Positions 16,214 through 24,286 of a DNA stretch of 37,228 bases are shown here, one piece after another. The stretch comes from CAG-552 sp964516925 (GTDB taxonomy: Bacteria; Bacillota; Clostridia; Christensenellales; Pumilibacteraceae): NCBI GenBank assembly GCA_964516925.1, contig CAZEXL010000014.1:1-37228 (forward strand), given 5' to 3'. How positions within the stretch are numbered: the stretch's first letter is position 1; each line of letters starts with the position of its first letter. The position numbers and the translations under genes are program-made. The notes beneath the pieces were generated by a model. That model did no database searches, was not told where the DNA came from, and was given only the letters and a program-made list of their open reading frames with translations.

Positions 16214-16229
16214 GTTCGCAATGGCTAAC
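16214..16229 (+). promoter_or_regulatory. Operator-like palindrome 3 of the feo locus
   Basis: GTTCGC-AATG-GCTAAC, a hybrid of boxes 1 and 2, 38 bases before the feoB ATG. It also overlaps a second near-palindrome, CATTGCGA-G-TTCGCAATG (16205-16223). Confidence 0.6.
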
Positions 16230-16266
16230 ACGGGTAATTATTGATTATAGATGGAGGTATAAATCA

Positions 16267-18270
16267 ATGAGAATTGCTTTAACAGGCAATCCGAACAGCG
16301 GAAAAACGACGTTGTATAACGCCATAACAGGCCGAAACGAAAAAGTCGGCAACTGGGCGGGCGTTACCGTCGAACGCAAAGAACACAAGATTAAAAAGAG
16401 CTTCTACAGCGGCGAAGAGGAATTGATTGCAGTCGATTTGCCGGGAGCTTATTCGATGTCTCCGTTCACGTCCGAAGAAAGTATAACCAGCTCGTACGTA
16501 CGTGACGAACATCCCGACGTCATTATTAACATAGTGGACGCAACCAACCTAAGCAGAAGCCTGTTCTTCACGACTCAGCTTCTCGAACTTGGTATCCCCG
16601 TAGTTGTTGCACTTAACAAAGTAGACATCAACAAAAAGAAAGACACCAAGATCGATGTAGAAGAGCTTTCCAAAAAGCTCGGCTGCCCTGTAATTCAAAC
16701 CGTATCGACTAGTGCCGAAGGTCTTAAAGCGGTAGTAGATGCAGCTGCGGCTTCAAAAGGCAAGGTGCAAACCGCTCCGTTTATTCAAGGCGATATCGAC
16801 CTTACCGACAAGCACGTTGTCGAAGAAGCGGACCGAAAGCGTTTCGACTTCGTAAAAGGCATAGTGTCCGACGTAGAAAAACGTAAAGTGCAAACAAAAG
16901 AAAAGAACTGGCAGGACAAGCTTGACGCAGTGCTTACCAACAAGTGGCTCGGAATTCCCATCTTTGCGGTAGTAATGTTCCTTGTGTTCGGTATATCGCA
17001 AGCATGGCTCGGACCATGGATCGCCGACGCGTTTACGGGTTTGCTCGAATCGGGACAAGAACTCGTTGCCGGCGCGCTTGCCGACAGCGAAGGTAACCTC
17101 GGAATATGGGCGTCCATTCTCGTCGACGGCGTAATAGGCGGCGTGATAGCCGTTATAGGATTTTTGCCGCTCGTAATGGTAATGTACTTCCTTATTTCGC
17201 TTCTCGAAGACTGCGGCTACATGGCGCGCGCTTCGGTAGTACTCGATCCCATATTCAAAAAAGTAGGTCTTTCGGGTAAGTCGATAATTCCGTTCGTTAT
17301 CGGAACGGGTTGCGCAATCCCCGGCATAATGGCATGCCGCACCATACGAAACGAGCGTGAACGCCGAGCAACGGCAATGCTTACACCGTTTATGCCGTGC
17401 GGTGCAAAACTCCCCGTAATATCGTTGTTTGCCGGCGCGTTCTTCGGTAATTCGCCGTGGGTAGGTACGATAATGTACTTCGTAGGTATCGCACTCATTC
17501 TTCTCGGCGCGTTGCTTATCAATCTTCTTACCGGCTACAAAAACAGAAAGTCGTTCTTTATTATCGAACTTCCCGAATATAAAGCTCCGTCGCTTTGGGG
17601 CGCATGCAAGTCGATGCTCAATCGTGCATGGGCGTACATAGTAAAGGCAGGTACGATAATTCTCGTATGTAACTTCGTAGTGCACGTAATGCAAACTTTC
17701 GACTGGACGTTCCAGGTCGTAGAAGCCGAACAATCGATACTTCACGATATAGCTACTCCGTTCGCGTACATAATCGCGCCCGTAATCGGGGTGGTTGCAT
17801 GGAAGCTTGCGGCAGCTGCCGTTACCGGCTTTATCGCCAAGGAAAACGTAGTAGGTACTATTGCTGTTTGCTTCGGCATATCCAATCTTTTTGAAGAAAA
17901 CGAACTTATCGAAGGTGCCGGTACGGAAGCCGCTATCGCCATCGGACTTGTTAAAGTTGCGGCGCTCGCGTTCTTAATGTTCAACTTGTATACGCCTCCG
18001 TGCTTTGCGGCAATCGGCGCAATGAACTCCGAAATCAAAAGCAGAAAGTGGTTCTGGGCGGGAATCGGCTTGCAATTCGCAACCGGTTATACCGTAGCGT
18101 TCCTCGTATTCTTCTTCGGCACGTTATTCACGGGCGGAAGCCTCGGTTCTGTTTGGATGCCCATAGTAGGCTGGGCAATAGTGCTTGCAATAGCAGCAAC
18201 CGTTGCCGTACTAATAATCAAAAAGCAACGTCAGCTTAAAGCGGAATATCAGCTTTCGGCTAAGGCGTAA
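16267..18270 (+). CDS. feoB: Ferrous iron transporter B
   Basis: 667 residues. The N-terminal G domain shows G1 GNPNSGKTT (7-15), G2 GVTVE, G3 DLPG and G4 NKVD. The membrane part has two Gate regions (FVIGTGCAIPGIMACRT ... MPCGAKLPV, and FIAKENVVGTI) and about ten helices. It imports Fe2+ across the inner membrane. The length matches shorter Bacillota FeoB. SD GGAGG lies 9 bases before the ATG. It is followed after 16 bases by the small Cys-rich partner, so the two are cotranscribed. Confidence 0.96.
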   Translation: MRIALTGNPNSGKTTLYNAITGRNEKVGNWAGVTVERKEHKIKKSFYSGEEELIAVDLPGAYSMSPFTSEESITSSYVRDEHPDVIINIVDATNLSRSLFFTTQLLELGIPVVVALNKVDINKKKDTKIDVEELSKKLGCPVIQTVSTSAEGLKAVVDAAAASKGKVQTAPFIQGDIDLTDKHVVEEADRKRFDFVKGIVSDVEKRKVQTKEKNWQDKLDAVLTNKWLGIPIFAVVMFLVFGISQAWLGPWIADAFTGLLESGQELVAGALADSEGNLGIWASILVDGVIGGVIAVIGFLPLVMVMYFLISLLEDCGYMARASVVLDPIFKKVGLSGKSIIPFVIGTGCAIPGIMACRTIRNERERRATAMLTPFMPCGAKLPVISLFAGAFFGNSPWVGTIMYFVGIALILLGALLINLLTGYKNRKSFFIIELPEYKAPSLWGACKSMLNRAWAYIVKAGTIILVCNFVVHVMQTFDWTFQVVEAEQSILHDIATPFAYIIAPVIGVVAWKLAAAAVTGFIAKENVVGTIAVCFGISNLFEENELIEGAGTEAAIAIGLVKVAALAFLMFNLYTPPCFAAIGAMNSEIKSRKWFWAGIGLQFATGYTVAFLVFFFGTLFTGGSLGSVWMPIVGWAIVLAIAATVAVLIIKKQRQLKAEYQLSAKA

Positions 18271-18286
18271 AAAAGGAGTTTTAATT

Positions 18287-18487
18287 ATGCAAGCAGGCGA
18301 AATTATTGCAATAGTCGTAGTGGCGCTTATAGTTATCGGAGCAACCTTGTACATCATCAAAGCTAAAAAAAGCGGCGCAAAGTGCATAGGCTGTCCGCAT
18401 TGCAGTACGTGTCACCCCAAAAAGAACAAAAAGGGTAAGTCAAACGACGAAAGCAGCTGTTGTTGCGGCTGCGGCAAAAAAGATTAA
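18287..18487 (+). CDS. FeoB-associated Cys-rich membrane protein
   Basis: 66 residues: one N-terminal membrane helix (IIAIVVVALIVIGATLYII), then a cytosolic tail with cysteines in CIGCPHCSTCHP and SCCCGCGKKD. This is the plan of the small FeoB-associated Cys-rich proteins found after feoB in many Bacillota, whose proposed role is metal handling near the FeoB pore. SD AAGGAG is upstream. Confidence 0.88.
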   Translation: MQAGEIIAIVVVALIVIGATLYIIKAKKSGAKCIGCPHCSTCHPKKNKKGKSNDESSCCCGCGKKD

Positions 18488-18545
18488 TTTCGTTTGATTA
18501 TTCAGCCAAAATTAGACGCAAATCTCCAAATATGCGTTACTTCCG

Positions 18546-18570
18546 TAAGTCGGGTTTTTCACCCGACTTA
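18546..18570 (+). terminator. Hairpin after the feo operon
   Basis: TAAGTCGGGT-TTTTC-ACCCGACTTA, a perfect 10-bp stem followed by CTTTTCTTT. It probably ends feo transcription; it abuts a reversed copy of the interspersed hairpin repeat. Confidence 0.65.
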
Positions 18571-18610
18571 CTTTTCTTTAGGAAAGAAAAGTAAGCAAAA
18601 GAAACTTAAA
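18567..18610 (-). repeat. Interspersed hairpin repeat, reversed copy
   Basis: CTTACTTTTCTTT-AGG-AAAGAAAAGTAAG (13-bp perfect stem) followed by CAAAAGAAACTTA, which is the reverse complement of the TAAGCTTCTTTTG leader (one difference) seen in the other copies. Confidence 0.65.
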
Positions 18611-18723
18611 CGACTTTCTAGTTTTGTTAGTAGTAAAAGAATAAGTATTTATATATATATTATTAATAAACACACCATGTGTCATTCTGAGCGTTAGCGA
18701 AGAATCTCGCGGAAGCGCACCTT

Positions 18724-18784
18724 ATGTCATTGCGAGCCTACGCAGTAGGCGTGGCAATCTCTCCGTTAAGCTCCTACCACTCGG
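18724..18784 (+). repeat. Interspersed hairpin repeat (CATTGCGA...GGCAATCTC type), copy 2
   Basis: The same outer sequence as 12-66 (TGTCATTGCGA ... GGCAATCTCTCCGTTAA), but the inner stem is CCTAC/GTAGG instead of AGGAC/GTCCT. Just upstream (18677-18710) is TGTCATTCTGAGCGTTAGCG followed by AAGAATCTCGC, another widespread type of short genomic repeat. Confidence 0.7.
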
Positions 18785-18824
18785 CTTTAGTCAAGCGTAC
18801 TGCCGCTTGCAAACATATTCTAGT

Positions 18825-19033
18825 AAGCTTCTTTTGCCTACTTTTCTTCACGGAAGAAAAGCAGGTTAGCAACATATAACGACTAAACGCTCAACTAACT
18901 TTTTTTCAAGCTTCTTTTGCCTACTTTTCTTCATGGAAGAAAAGCAGGTTAGCAACATTTAACGACTAACCACTCAACCAACTTTTTCTCAAGCTTCTTT
19001 TGCCTACTTTTCTTCACGGAAGAAAAGTAGGTC
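18825..19033 (+). repeat. Tandem array of the hairpin repeat, period 83 bp
   Basis: Three units start with AAGCTTCTTTTGCC at 18825, 18908 and 18991, exactly 83 bases apart. Each has a hairpin TTTTCTTC-ACG-GAAGAAAA (ATG loop in the second) and the first two continue CAGGTTAGCAACAT. The whole 18490-19050 gap holds these repeats and no supported gene. Confidence 0.8.
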
Positions 19034-19053
19034 GCAATCCAACCGACTAATCC

Positions 19054-19082
19054 TTGACAAAATCCAACTTGTGTAGTATCAT
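19054..19082 (+). promoter_or_regulatory. Promoter of the cysteine hydrolase gene
   Basis: TTGACA (19054-19059), 17-bp spacer, TATCAT (19077-19082), 26 bases before the ATG. Confidence 0.75.
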
Positions 19083-19108
19083 AATAAAAAACCCATTAAG
19101 GAGCGGCA

Positions 19109-19615
19109 ATGAAATATCTGGTAGTAGTAGACATGCAAAACGACTTTATAGCCGGTACGCTTGGCAGCGAACAAGCGCAAAATATCGTCCCGAAGGTCGT
19201 AGAAAAAGTAAAAGCATTCGACGGAACGACGATTTTTACTCGCGACACTCACACCTATAAATACCTAAAAACTCAAGAGGGCAAATACCTTCCGGTTTTG
19301 CACTGCGTGCAAGGAACGTTCGGACACGATATATGCGATCAACTTAAGCCGTACGCAAAAAACGTCGTGGACAAAGGCGCGTTCGGCAGCTTAGAACTTA
19401 TCGACGTCATAAAAAGACGTCGAGCAATAGTCGAAGAAATCGAACTGTGCGGACTTTGTACCGACATTTGCGTTATATCCAACGCAATGATTTTAAAATC
19501 CGCTTTCCCCGAAGCAAAGCTGATCGTAGATTCGAAGTGTTGCGCCGGCGTAACTACGGAAAGTCACGAAACGGCGCTTGCCGCAATGAAAGCGGTCCAA
19601 ATAGAAATTATCTAA
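19109..19615 (+). CDS. Isochorismatase-family cysteine hydrolase (nicotinamidase-like)
   Basis: 168 residues. The triad can be read: Asp8 in VVVDMQNDF, a Lys in NVVDKGAF (about 92) and the nucleophile Cys121 in GLCTDICV. TIFTRDTHTYKY and HCVQGTFGHDI are the usual substrate/metal-loop segments of nicotinamidase-type members. The likely reaction is amide hydrolysis such as nicotinamide to nicotinate in NAD salvage, but the substrate is inferred only. SD AAGGAG is upstream; the next gene starts 20 bases later. Confidence 0.87.
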   Translation: MKYLVVVDMQNDFIAGTLGSEQAQNIVPKVVEKVKAFDGTTIFTRDTHTYKYLKTQEGKYLPVLHCVQGTFGHDICDQLKPYAKNVVDKGAFGSLELIDVIKRRRAIVEEIELCGLCTDICVISNAMILKSAFPEAKLIVDSKCCAGVTTESHETALAAMKAVQIEII

Positions 19616-19635
19616 AAAACTTTAACGGAGGCAAT

Positions 19636-20028
19636 ATGCAAAAAGTTTACAATTTTTTAAAAGAGGCAGAAACCTACTATCTTGCTACGGTAGAAGGCGA
19701 TCAGCCCAGAGTTCGTCCGTTCGGAACGGTTAACGTTTTCGACGGCAAATTGTACGTTCAAACGGGTAAGATAAAGCCCGTGTCTAAGCAACTTAAATCC
19801 AACCCGAAGGCGGAAATATGCGCATTTAACAACGGCGTTTGGCTACGAGTAAGCGGCGAACTTGTCGAAGACGACAGAGTCGAAGCAAGGAAATCCATGC
19901 TCGACGCATATCCTTCGTTGCGTTCTATGTACGACGAAAACGACGGAAACACCCAAGTTTTCTATTTTAAAAACGCAACAGCAACGTTCAGCTCATTTAC
20001 CGCTCCGCCCCAAACGATAAATTTTTAG
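19636..20028 (+). CDS. Pyridoxamine 5'-phosphate oxidase-like flavin-binding protein
   Basis: 130 residues forming one split beta-barrel: YNFLKEAETYYLATVEGDQPRVRPFG at the N-terminus, then LYVQTGKIKPVSKQL and LRVSGELVEDD. Short family members of this type bind FMN or F420-like cofactors and have varied, mostly unknown reductase roles. I chose the ATG at 19636, with SD CGGAGG 6 bases upstream; it is in an operon with the cysteine hydrolase. Confidence 0.87.
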   Translation: MQKVYNFLKEAETYYLATVEGDQPRVRPFGTVNVFDGKLYVQTGKIKPVSKQLKSNPKAEICAFNNGVWLRVSGELVEDDRVEARKSMLDAYPSLRSMYDENDGNTQVFYFKNATATFSSFTAPPQTINF

Positions 20029-20107
20029 TCTAATATCAGCCTTTTACTAGCCGCGTTTTTTATCAAAAGCGGCAAAACCACTAAAATCTAATATAAAAAT
20101 TCCCTTA

Positions 20108-20143
20108 AGCACTTTTCTTTTTTGCAAGAAAGGTGCTTTTTTT
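20108..20143 (+). terminator. Intrinsic terminator after the PNPOx-like gene
   Basis: AGCACTTTTCTT with AAGAAAGGTGCT (12-bp stem, one G-T pair), 6-base loop, then seven T. Confidence 0.85.
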
Positions 20144-20232
20144 GTCTACACTTGTCGAATATGCGTAAAACACCTTAAATGTGTGCAAAATAAAAAAAAT
20201 CTAAAAAATGTAAAAAAACCATATAAAATCGT

Positions 20233-20263
20233 TTGACAAAAAAAAAAAAACAAGTGATAGAAT
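20233..20263 (+). promoter_or_regulatory. Promoter of the opp operon
   Basis: TTGACA (20233-20238), 19-bp A-rich spacer, TAGAAT (20258-20263) with extended -10 TGA. It gives a leader of about 80 bases before oppA. The gap 20029-20349 otherwise holds only the terminator at 20108-20143. Confidence 0.7.
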
Positions 20264-20349
20264 AGTGCACAAGGTAGAAACAAACAAATTGGCGCAAATT
20301 GTTGTTTTAAGAACGACAAAAAACGATACAAAAAACAAAGGAGATTTTT

Positions 20350-23235
20350 ATGAAGAACCGAAAAGCTAAAAGACTTGTGGCACTGCTAGCGGTACTGATA
20401 CTAACCTTTACTGCGGCTGCTTCGATGTTCGCGTGTACGCCCGAACAAACGGAAACGGTTTATACGTACAACGAGTATATCGCTCGTTTCCCGTCGTCCT
20501 GGAGTACGCACAACGCTACTTCCGACGCAGACATGTACGTTCAGAAGTACGCCGAAATCGGCTTGTACGCCTATACGCTAAACGCCGACAAGACGTCTTA
20601 CGCGTTCGTTGACGAAATGGCAACGGGCGATCCTGTAAACGTAACGGCGACCTACAAAGATTCGTTCGGCATAACCGAAAGCGACCTATCTAGCGACAAA
20701 GTGGGTAAGGCGTGGGAAATTACGCTTAACCCCGACGCAACGTGGGAAAACGGCACTGCGATCACCGCCGACGACTACGTTTGGTCGATGGAGCGAGTTT
20801 TATCGTCCGAAATGAAGAACAGCCTGTCGGCTGCTTACATTACCGGCGAGACCGAAATTTACAACGCCAAAGATTATTACAACGGCGGCTCTACCGTTAA
20901 CTACGTTCTAAACGGCGAAGCGCTTACCGCACAGCAGGTAACCGAAGGTATTGCCGAAAAATCGTTGTACTTCTCGCTTACTAACAGCAAAATAATCTTA
21001 GGCAAGTATACGCTACAATACTATCACGACCTTATGGCGCGTAACCACAGATTCTTCCGCAAGGATAAAACGGAAGACGAAGAAAAGATCGCTACCGATC
21101 CCGACTTATACCGTGACTGGTACGCATACCTTACCGAAACGTACGGTTCTTCGGCAAACGAGTACGGCTACATTTTGGTAACCGAAGACAATTATCAAGA
21201 TATTCAAGCAGGTATGACGGTTTTGTCCGAAAACATCGGAACCAAAAACTTGCCCGATTGGACTTGTGCGCTCAGCAAAATATCCAACACACATCCCGAA
21301 TATACGCTTATAAGCGGTGAAAAAACGGAGGATGAGCTTACCGCACTTATAAGCGAAGGCAAGTTGCAATTCTCGCTTACTAACAGCAAAATAATCTTAG
21401 GCAAGTATACGTTACAATACTATCACGACCTTATGCCGCGCAACCACAGATTCTTCCGCAAGGATAAAATGGAAGACGAAGAAACGCTTGCTGCCGATAC
21501 CGAAGGCGTATATCGTGACTGGTACGCATACCTTACCGAAAAGTACGGTTCTTCGGCAGACGAGTACGGCTATATCAAAGTAACCGAAAGCAACAGGGCG
21601 GATATCGAAGCCGCAATGAACGTTTTGTCCGAAAACATCGGAGCAAAAAACTTACCGGCATGGTACAATGCAACCTCGATTTTGGAATACGTAGAAAACG
21701 AAGAAGTGCCGTTTGAAGAGGTAGGTATCTTTAAAACGGGCGAAATGAAATTCGTCATCGTATTCAAAAACGCATTATCTCTCTATCAGGTAAAAGACGC
21801 GCTTACCGAAAACTGGATTGCCTACAAGCCGTATTACGAAGCAGGCTATTCCAATCAAGGTTCGCTTAAATTAACTTCCTACGGAACCACTTCCGGACAA
21901 TATATGGGTTACGGTCCGTACAAGCTCGTTTCGTACGAGACGGACAAGCAGCTCGTTTTTGAAAGAAATACCAACTGGTACGGTTACAATCAAGACGCTT
22001 GCAACTATCACGAAGGCGAATTTATGACCGACCGTATAGTTTGCAAAGTAATCGCAAATCAGGCAACTGCGCTTTTGGAATTCGAAAGCGGTAACCTCGA
22101 CAACGTCGTTCTTTCGGCAAACGATATGGACAAATACAAGTTCAGCGACTATTTGCTTAAACGTACGGCAAGCAACACCTGGTCGATATCGTTCAACTCC
22201 AACCTCGAAAAGTTAAAGGCTCTTGAATCCGACGGCAACGGCAATCGTCAAATTCTTTCTGTTTACGAGTTCCGTAAAGCTCTTTCGCTCAGCATTGATC
22301 GAAGCTATATCGGTCAGAACATAATGGTAGGTTCGGCTGCTGCGTTCTCGTTTATCAACAGCAACTACTACTACGATATGGAAAACGATCCCACCAGCGT
22401 ATACCGCGATACCACTCAAGCTAAGCAAGCTATTTGCAAGCTTTACGGCATAGAGTACGGCGAGGGTAAAACGTATAAAACTCTCGACGAGGCGTACAAA
22501 GCCATATCCGGTTACGATATCGACAGCGCTAAGCAAAACTTTATCACCGCTTACGAAAAAGCGGTAGACGCAGGTATTTACACCAAGGGCGAAAATATCC
22601 GTATTACCGTCTACAACACTTCGACTTCTGCAAAATTCACGTCGCTTATCGGCTACATCCAGCAAAAGGTAAACGAAGCGACGGTAGGAACTGCACTCGA
22701 AGGAAAAATTACTATTACCACGGGCGTTCAGCAAAACGGCCTTGCCGACGCTATTCACAACGGCACGGTAGAAGCTAGATACTATTCGTTTGCAGGCGAC
22801 TACGCTAATCCCAACGGTATGATAGCCAACTTTACCGACACCAAGGCAAACACCATTCCCGAATGCGGTTTCGATCCCAACGTCGAAGTGTTCTCGGTAA
22901 CCGCCGACTTTGACGGCACGGGCGTAACCACCAAGGAAATGACTTACGACGCATGGCAAAAGAGCATTGCGGCAGGCGGACAGTACGCTACCGCAAGCAT
23001 TCAAGTAAAGCTCGAGATTTTGTCTCAGCTCGAGTACAACTTGCTCAACGGCTTCCGTACCATTCCTATTTGTGTCGGTACCGATCTTACGCTAAGATCC
23101 AAAAAGGTTAACTACGCTACCGACAACGCTAATATATTCGTAGCGTACGGCGGAGTTCGTCTTATGACGTACAACTATTCGGACGCACAGTGGGCGGAAT
23201 TCTGCAAGACGCAAAGCAACCTCAAGTACGAATAA
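20350..23235 (+). CDS. oppA: Oligopeptide ABC transporter substrate-binding lipoprotein with internal duplication
   Basis: 961 residues, far longer than usual (about 540). Lipoprotein signal with lipobox ending MFAC (Cys29). Family 5 solute-binding features include KAWEITLNPDATWENGTAITADDYVWSMERVL, GPYKLVSYETDKQLVFERN and EFRKALSLSIDRSYIG. Residues about 206-304 and 339-438 are near-identical repeats (SLTNSKIILGKYTLQYYHDL ... VLSENIG.KNLP.W). The protein captures peptides outside the membrane for OppBCDF. SD AAAGGAG precedes the ATG. A hairpin-rich gap separates it from oppB, which often allows oppA to be more abundant than the rest. Confidence 0.9.
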   Translation: MKNRKAKRLVALLAVLILTFTAAASMFACTPEQTETVYTYNEYIARFPSSWSTHNATSDADMYVQKYAEIGLYAYTLNADKTSYAFVDEMATGDPVNVTATYKDSFGITESDLSSDKVGKAWEITLNPDATWENGTAITADDYVWSMERVLSSEMKNSLSAAYITGETEIYNAKDYYNGGSTVNYVLNGEALTAQQVTEGIAEKSLYFSLTNSKIILGKYTLQYYHDLMARNHRFFRKDKTEDEEKIATDPDLYRDWYAYLTETYGSSANEYGYILVTEDNYQDIQAGMTVLSENIGTKNLPDWTCALSKISNTHPEYTLISGEKTEDELTALISEGKLQFSLTNSKIILGKYTLQYYHDLMPRNHRFFRKDKMEDEETLAADTEGVYRDWYAYLTEKYGSSADEYGYIKVTESNRADIEAAMNVLSENIGAKNLPAWYNATSILEYVENEEVPFEEVGIFKTGEMKFVIVFKNALSLYQVKDALTENWIAYKPYYEAGYSNQGSLKLTSYGTTSGQYMGYGPYKLVSYETDKQLVFERNTNWYGYNQDACNYHEGEFMTDRIVCKVIANQATALLEFESGNLDNVVLSANDMDKYKFSDYLLKRTASNTWSISFNSNLEKLKALESDGNGNRQILSVYEFRKALSLSIDRSYIGQNIMVGSAAAFSFINSNYYYDMENDPTSVYRDTTQAKQAICKLYGIEYGEGKTYKTLDEAYKAISGYDIDSAKQNFITAYEKAVDAGIYTKGENIRITVYNTSTSAKFTSLIGYIQQKVNEATVGTALEGKITITTGVQQNGLADAIHNGTVEARYYSFAGDYANPNGMIANFTDTKANTIPECGFDPNVEVFSVTADFDGTGVTTKEMTYDAWQKSIAAGGQYATASIQVKLEILSQLEYNLLNGFRTIPICVGTDLTLRSKKVNYATDNANIFVAYGGVRLMTYNYSDAQWAEFCKTQSNLKYE

Positions 23236-23254
23236 AAGGCACATAATCTATACC

Positions 23255-23306
23255 GACGCTTTAAGGCGTCAACATCGGCGCGGGAGGCAAAATTATGCTT
23301 CCCCGC
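23255..23306 (+). promoter_or_regulatory. Paired hairpins between oppA and oppB
   Basis: GACGC-TTTAAG-GCGTC (23255-23270) and GCGGGAGGCA with TGCTTCCCCGC (23280-23306). Neither is followed by a U-run, so an mRNA-stabilising or processing site after oppA is more likely than a terminator. Confidence 0.5.
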
Positions 23307-23331
23307 CTCTTTCAAAAAAAAGGAGTTGTTT

Positions 23332-24285
23332 ATGAAGAAGTACGTTCTAAAGCGTATTTGCCTTATGCTTTTTACGTTGTTCGTTATTACGACGCTTTGC
23401 TTCGTGCTTATCAAATTGCTCGAGCCGAACGAAATAACGAATCTGACGCAAAAAGAGCGAGAAGAGGCGATTCGCGACGCGCTCGGGTACAACGAGCCGA
23501 TATTGGTACAATATTTTATTTACCTAAAAAATATCTTTACCAAGTTCGATTTCGGCGTTTCGTTTAAGATATCGTATCTTGCTTCGGTAAATTCTATTAT
23601 CGAAAGTAAATTATTGCCCACGGTATTGCTAAACGTGTATTCGCTTATCATTTCCATTCCGCTCGGCATATTGCTCGGCATAGTAGCCGCGCTTAAAAAG
23701 AACAAATGGCAGGATCACACCATATCCACGCTGGTTATGCTTTTCGTTTCGGTACCAAGTTTCGTGTACGCGTTTATTTTGCAGTACTTCGGATCTAAAG
23801 CCGGATTGCCGGTAACCGTTGCTTCCGTAGCCGAGACGGGCGGATACTTTACGGCGACTATGTTCGTGAGTATGATTCTGCCTATTTTGGCGCTCAGCTT
23901 CGGCTCGATCGCTTCGCTTGCTCGTTTTACAAGAGCCGAGCTTACCGAAAGTTTAACTAGCGAATACATGCTGCTGGCGCGAGCAAAAGGACTAACCAAA
24001 GGGCAGGCGGTTATGCGCCACGCGCTAAAAAACGCAATGGTTCCCATTCTGCCCACTATAATAGCGATGTTCGTAAGCATTTTGTCCGGTTCGCTGGTAA
24101 TCGAAAAGATATTTGCCGTACCGGGCATAGGCGGCTTGTACGTAACTTCCATTCAAGAACTTGACTACAACGTGTTTATGGCGGTAAGTATATTTTATAC
24201 GTTTATAGGACTCGTTGCCAACATTATAGTCGACTTAAGTTACGGTTTCCTTGATCCTAGAATAAGAATGGGGGCGAAGAAGTAA
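23332..24285 (+). CDS. oppB: Oligopeptide ABC transporter permease OppB
   Basis: 317 residues, normal length, six membrane helices. The N-terminus MKKYVLKRICLMLFTLFVI and the cytoplasmic EAA loop (ARAKGLTKGQAVMRHALKNA) are typical. It forms half of the peptide channel with OppC. I chose the ATG at 23332, with SD AAGGAG 6 bases upstream. oppC starts 1 base after the stop. Confidence 0.93.
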   Translation: MKKYVLKRICLMLFTLFVITTLCFVLIKLLEPNEITNLTQKEREEAIRDALGYNEPILVQYFIYLKNIFTKFDFGVSFKISYLASVNSIIESKLLPTVLLNVYSLIISIPLGILLGIVAALKKNKWQDHTISTLVMLFVSVPSFVYAFILQYFGSKAGLPVTVASVAETGGYFTATMFVSMILPILALSFGSIASLARFTRAELTESLTSEYMLLARAKGLTKGQAVMRHALKNAMVPILPTIIAMFVSILSGSLVIEKIFAVPGIGGLYVTSIQELDYNVFMAVSIFYTFIGLVANIIVDLSYGFLDPRIRMGAKK

Positions 24286-24286
24286 T

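Noticed and set aside
16753..17745. 330-residue open frame antisense to feoB
   Set aside because: It is a shadow of feoB codon bias: no SD, no recognisable domain, and the feoB frame is clearly the real one.
18494..18697. 67-residue open frame after the feo operon
   Set aside because: It is made of the terminator hairpin and interspersed repeats, and has no SD.
18825..19033. Series of true transcription terminators
   Set aside because: The stems are followed by mixed sequence (CAGGTTAGC) rather than U-runs, and the spacing and copy number fit a repeat family better.
22213..23004. 263-residue open frame antisense to oppA
   Set aside because: No start signals or family features; oppA on the other strand is certain.
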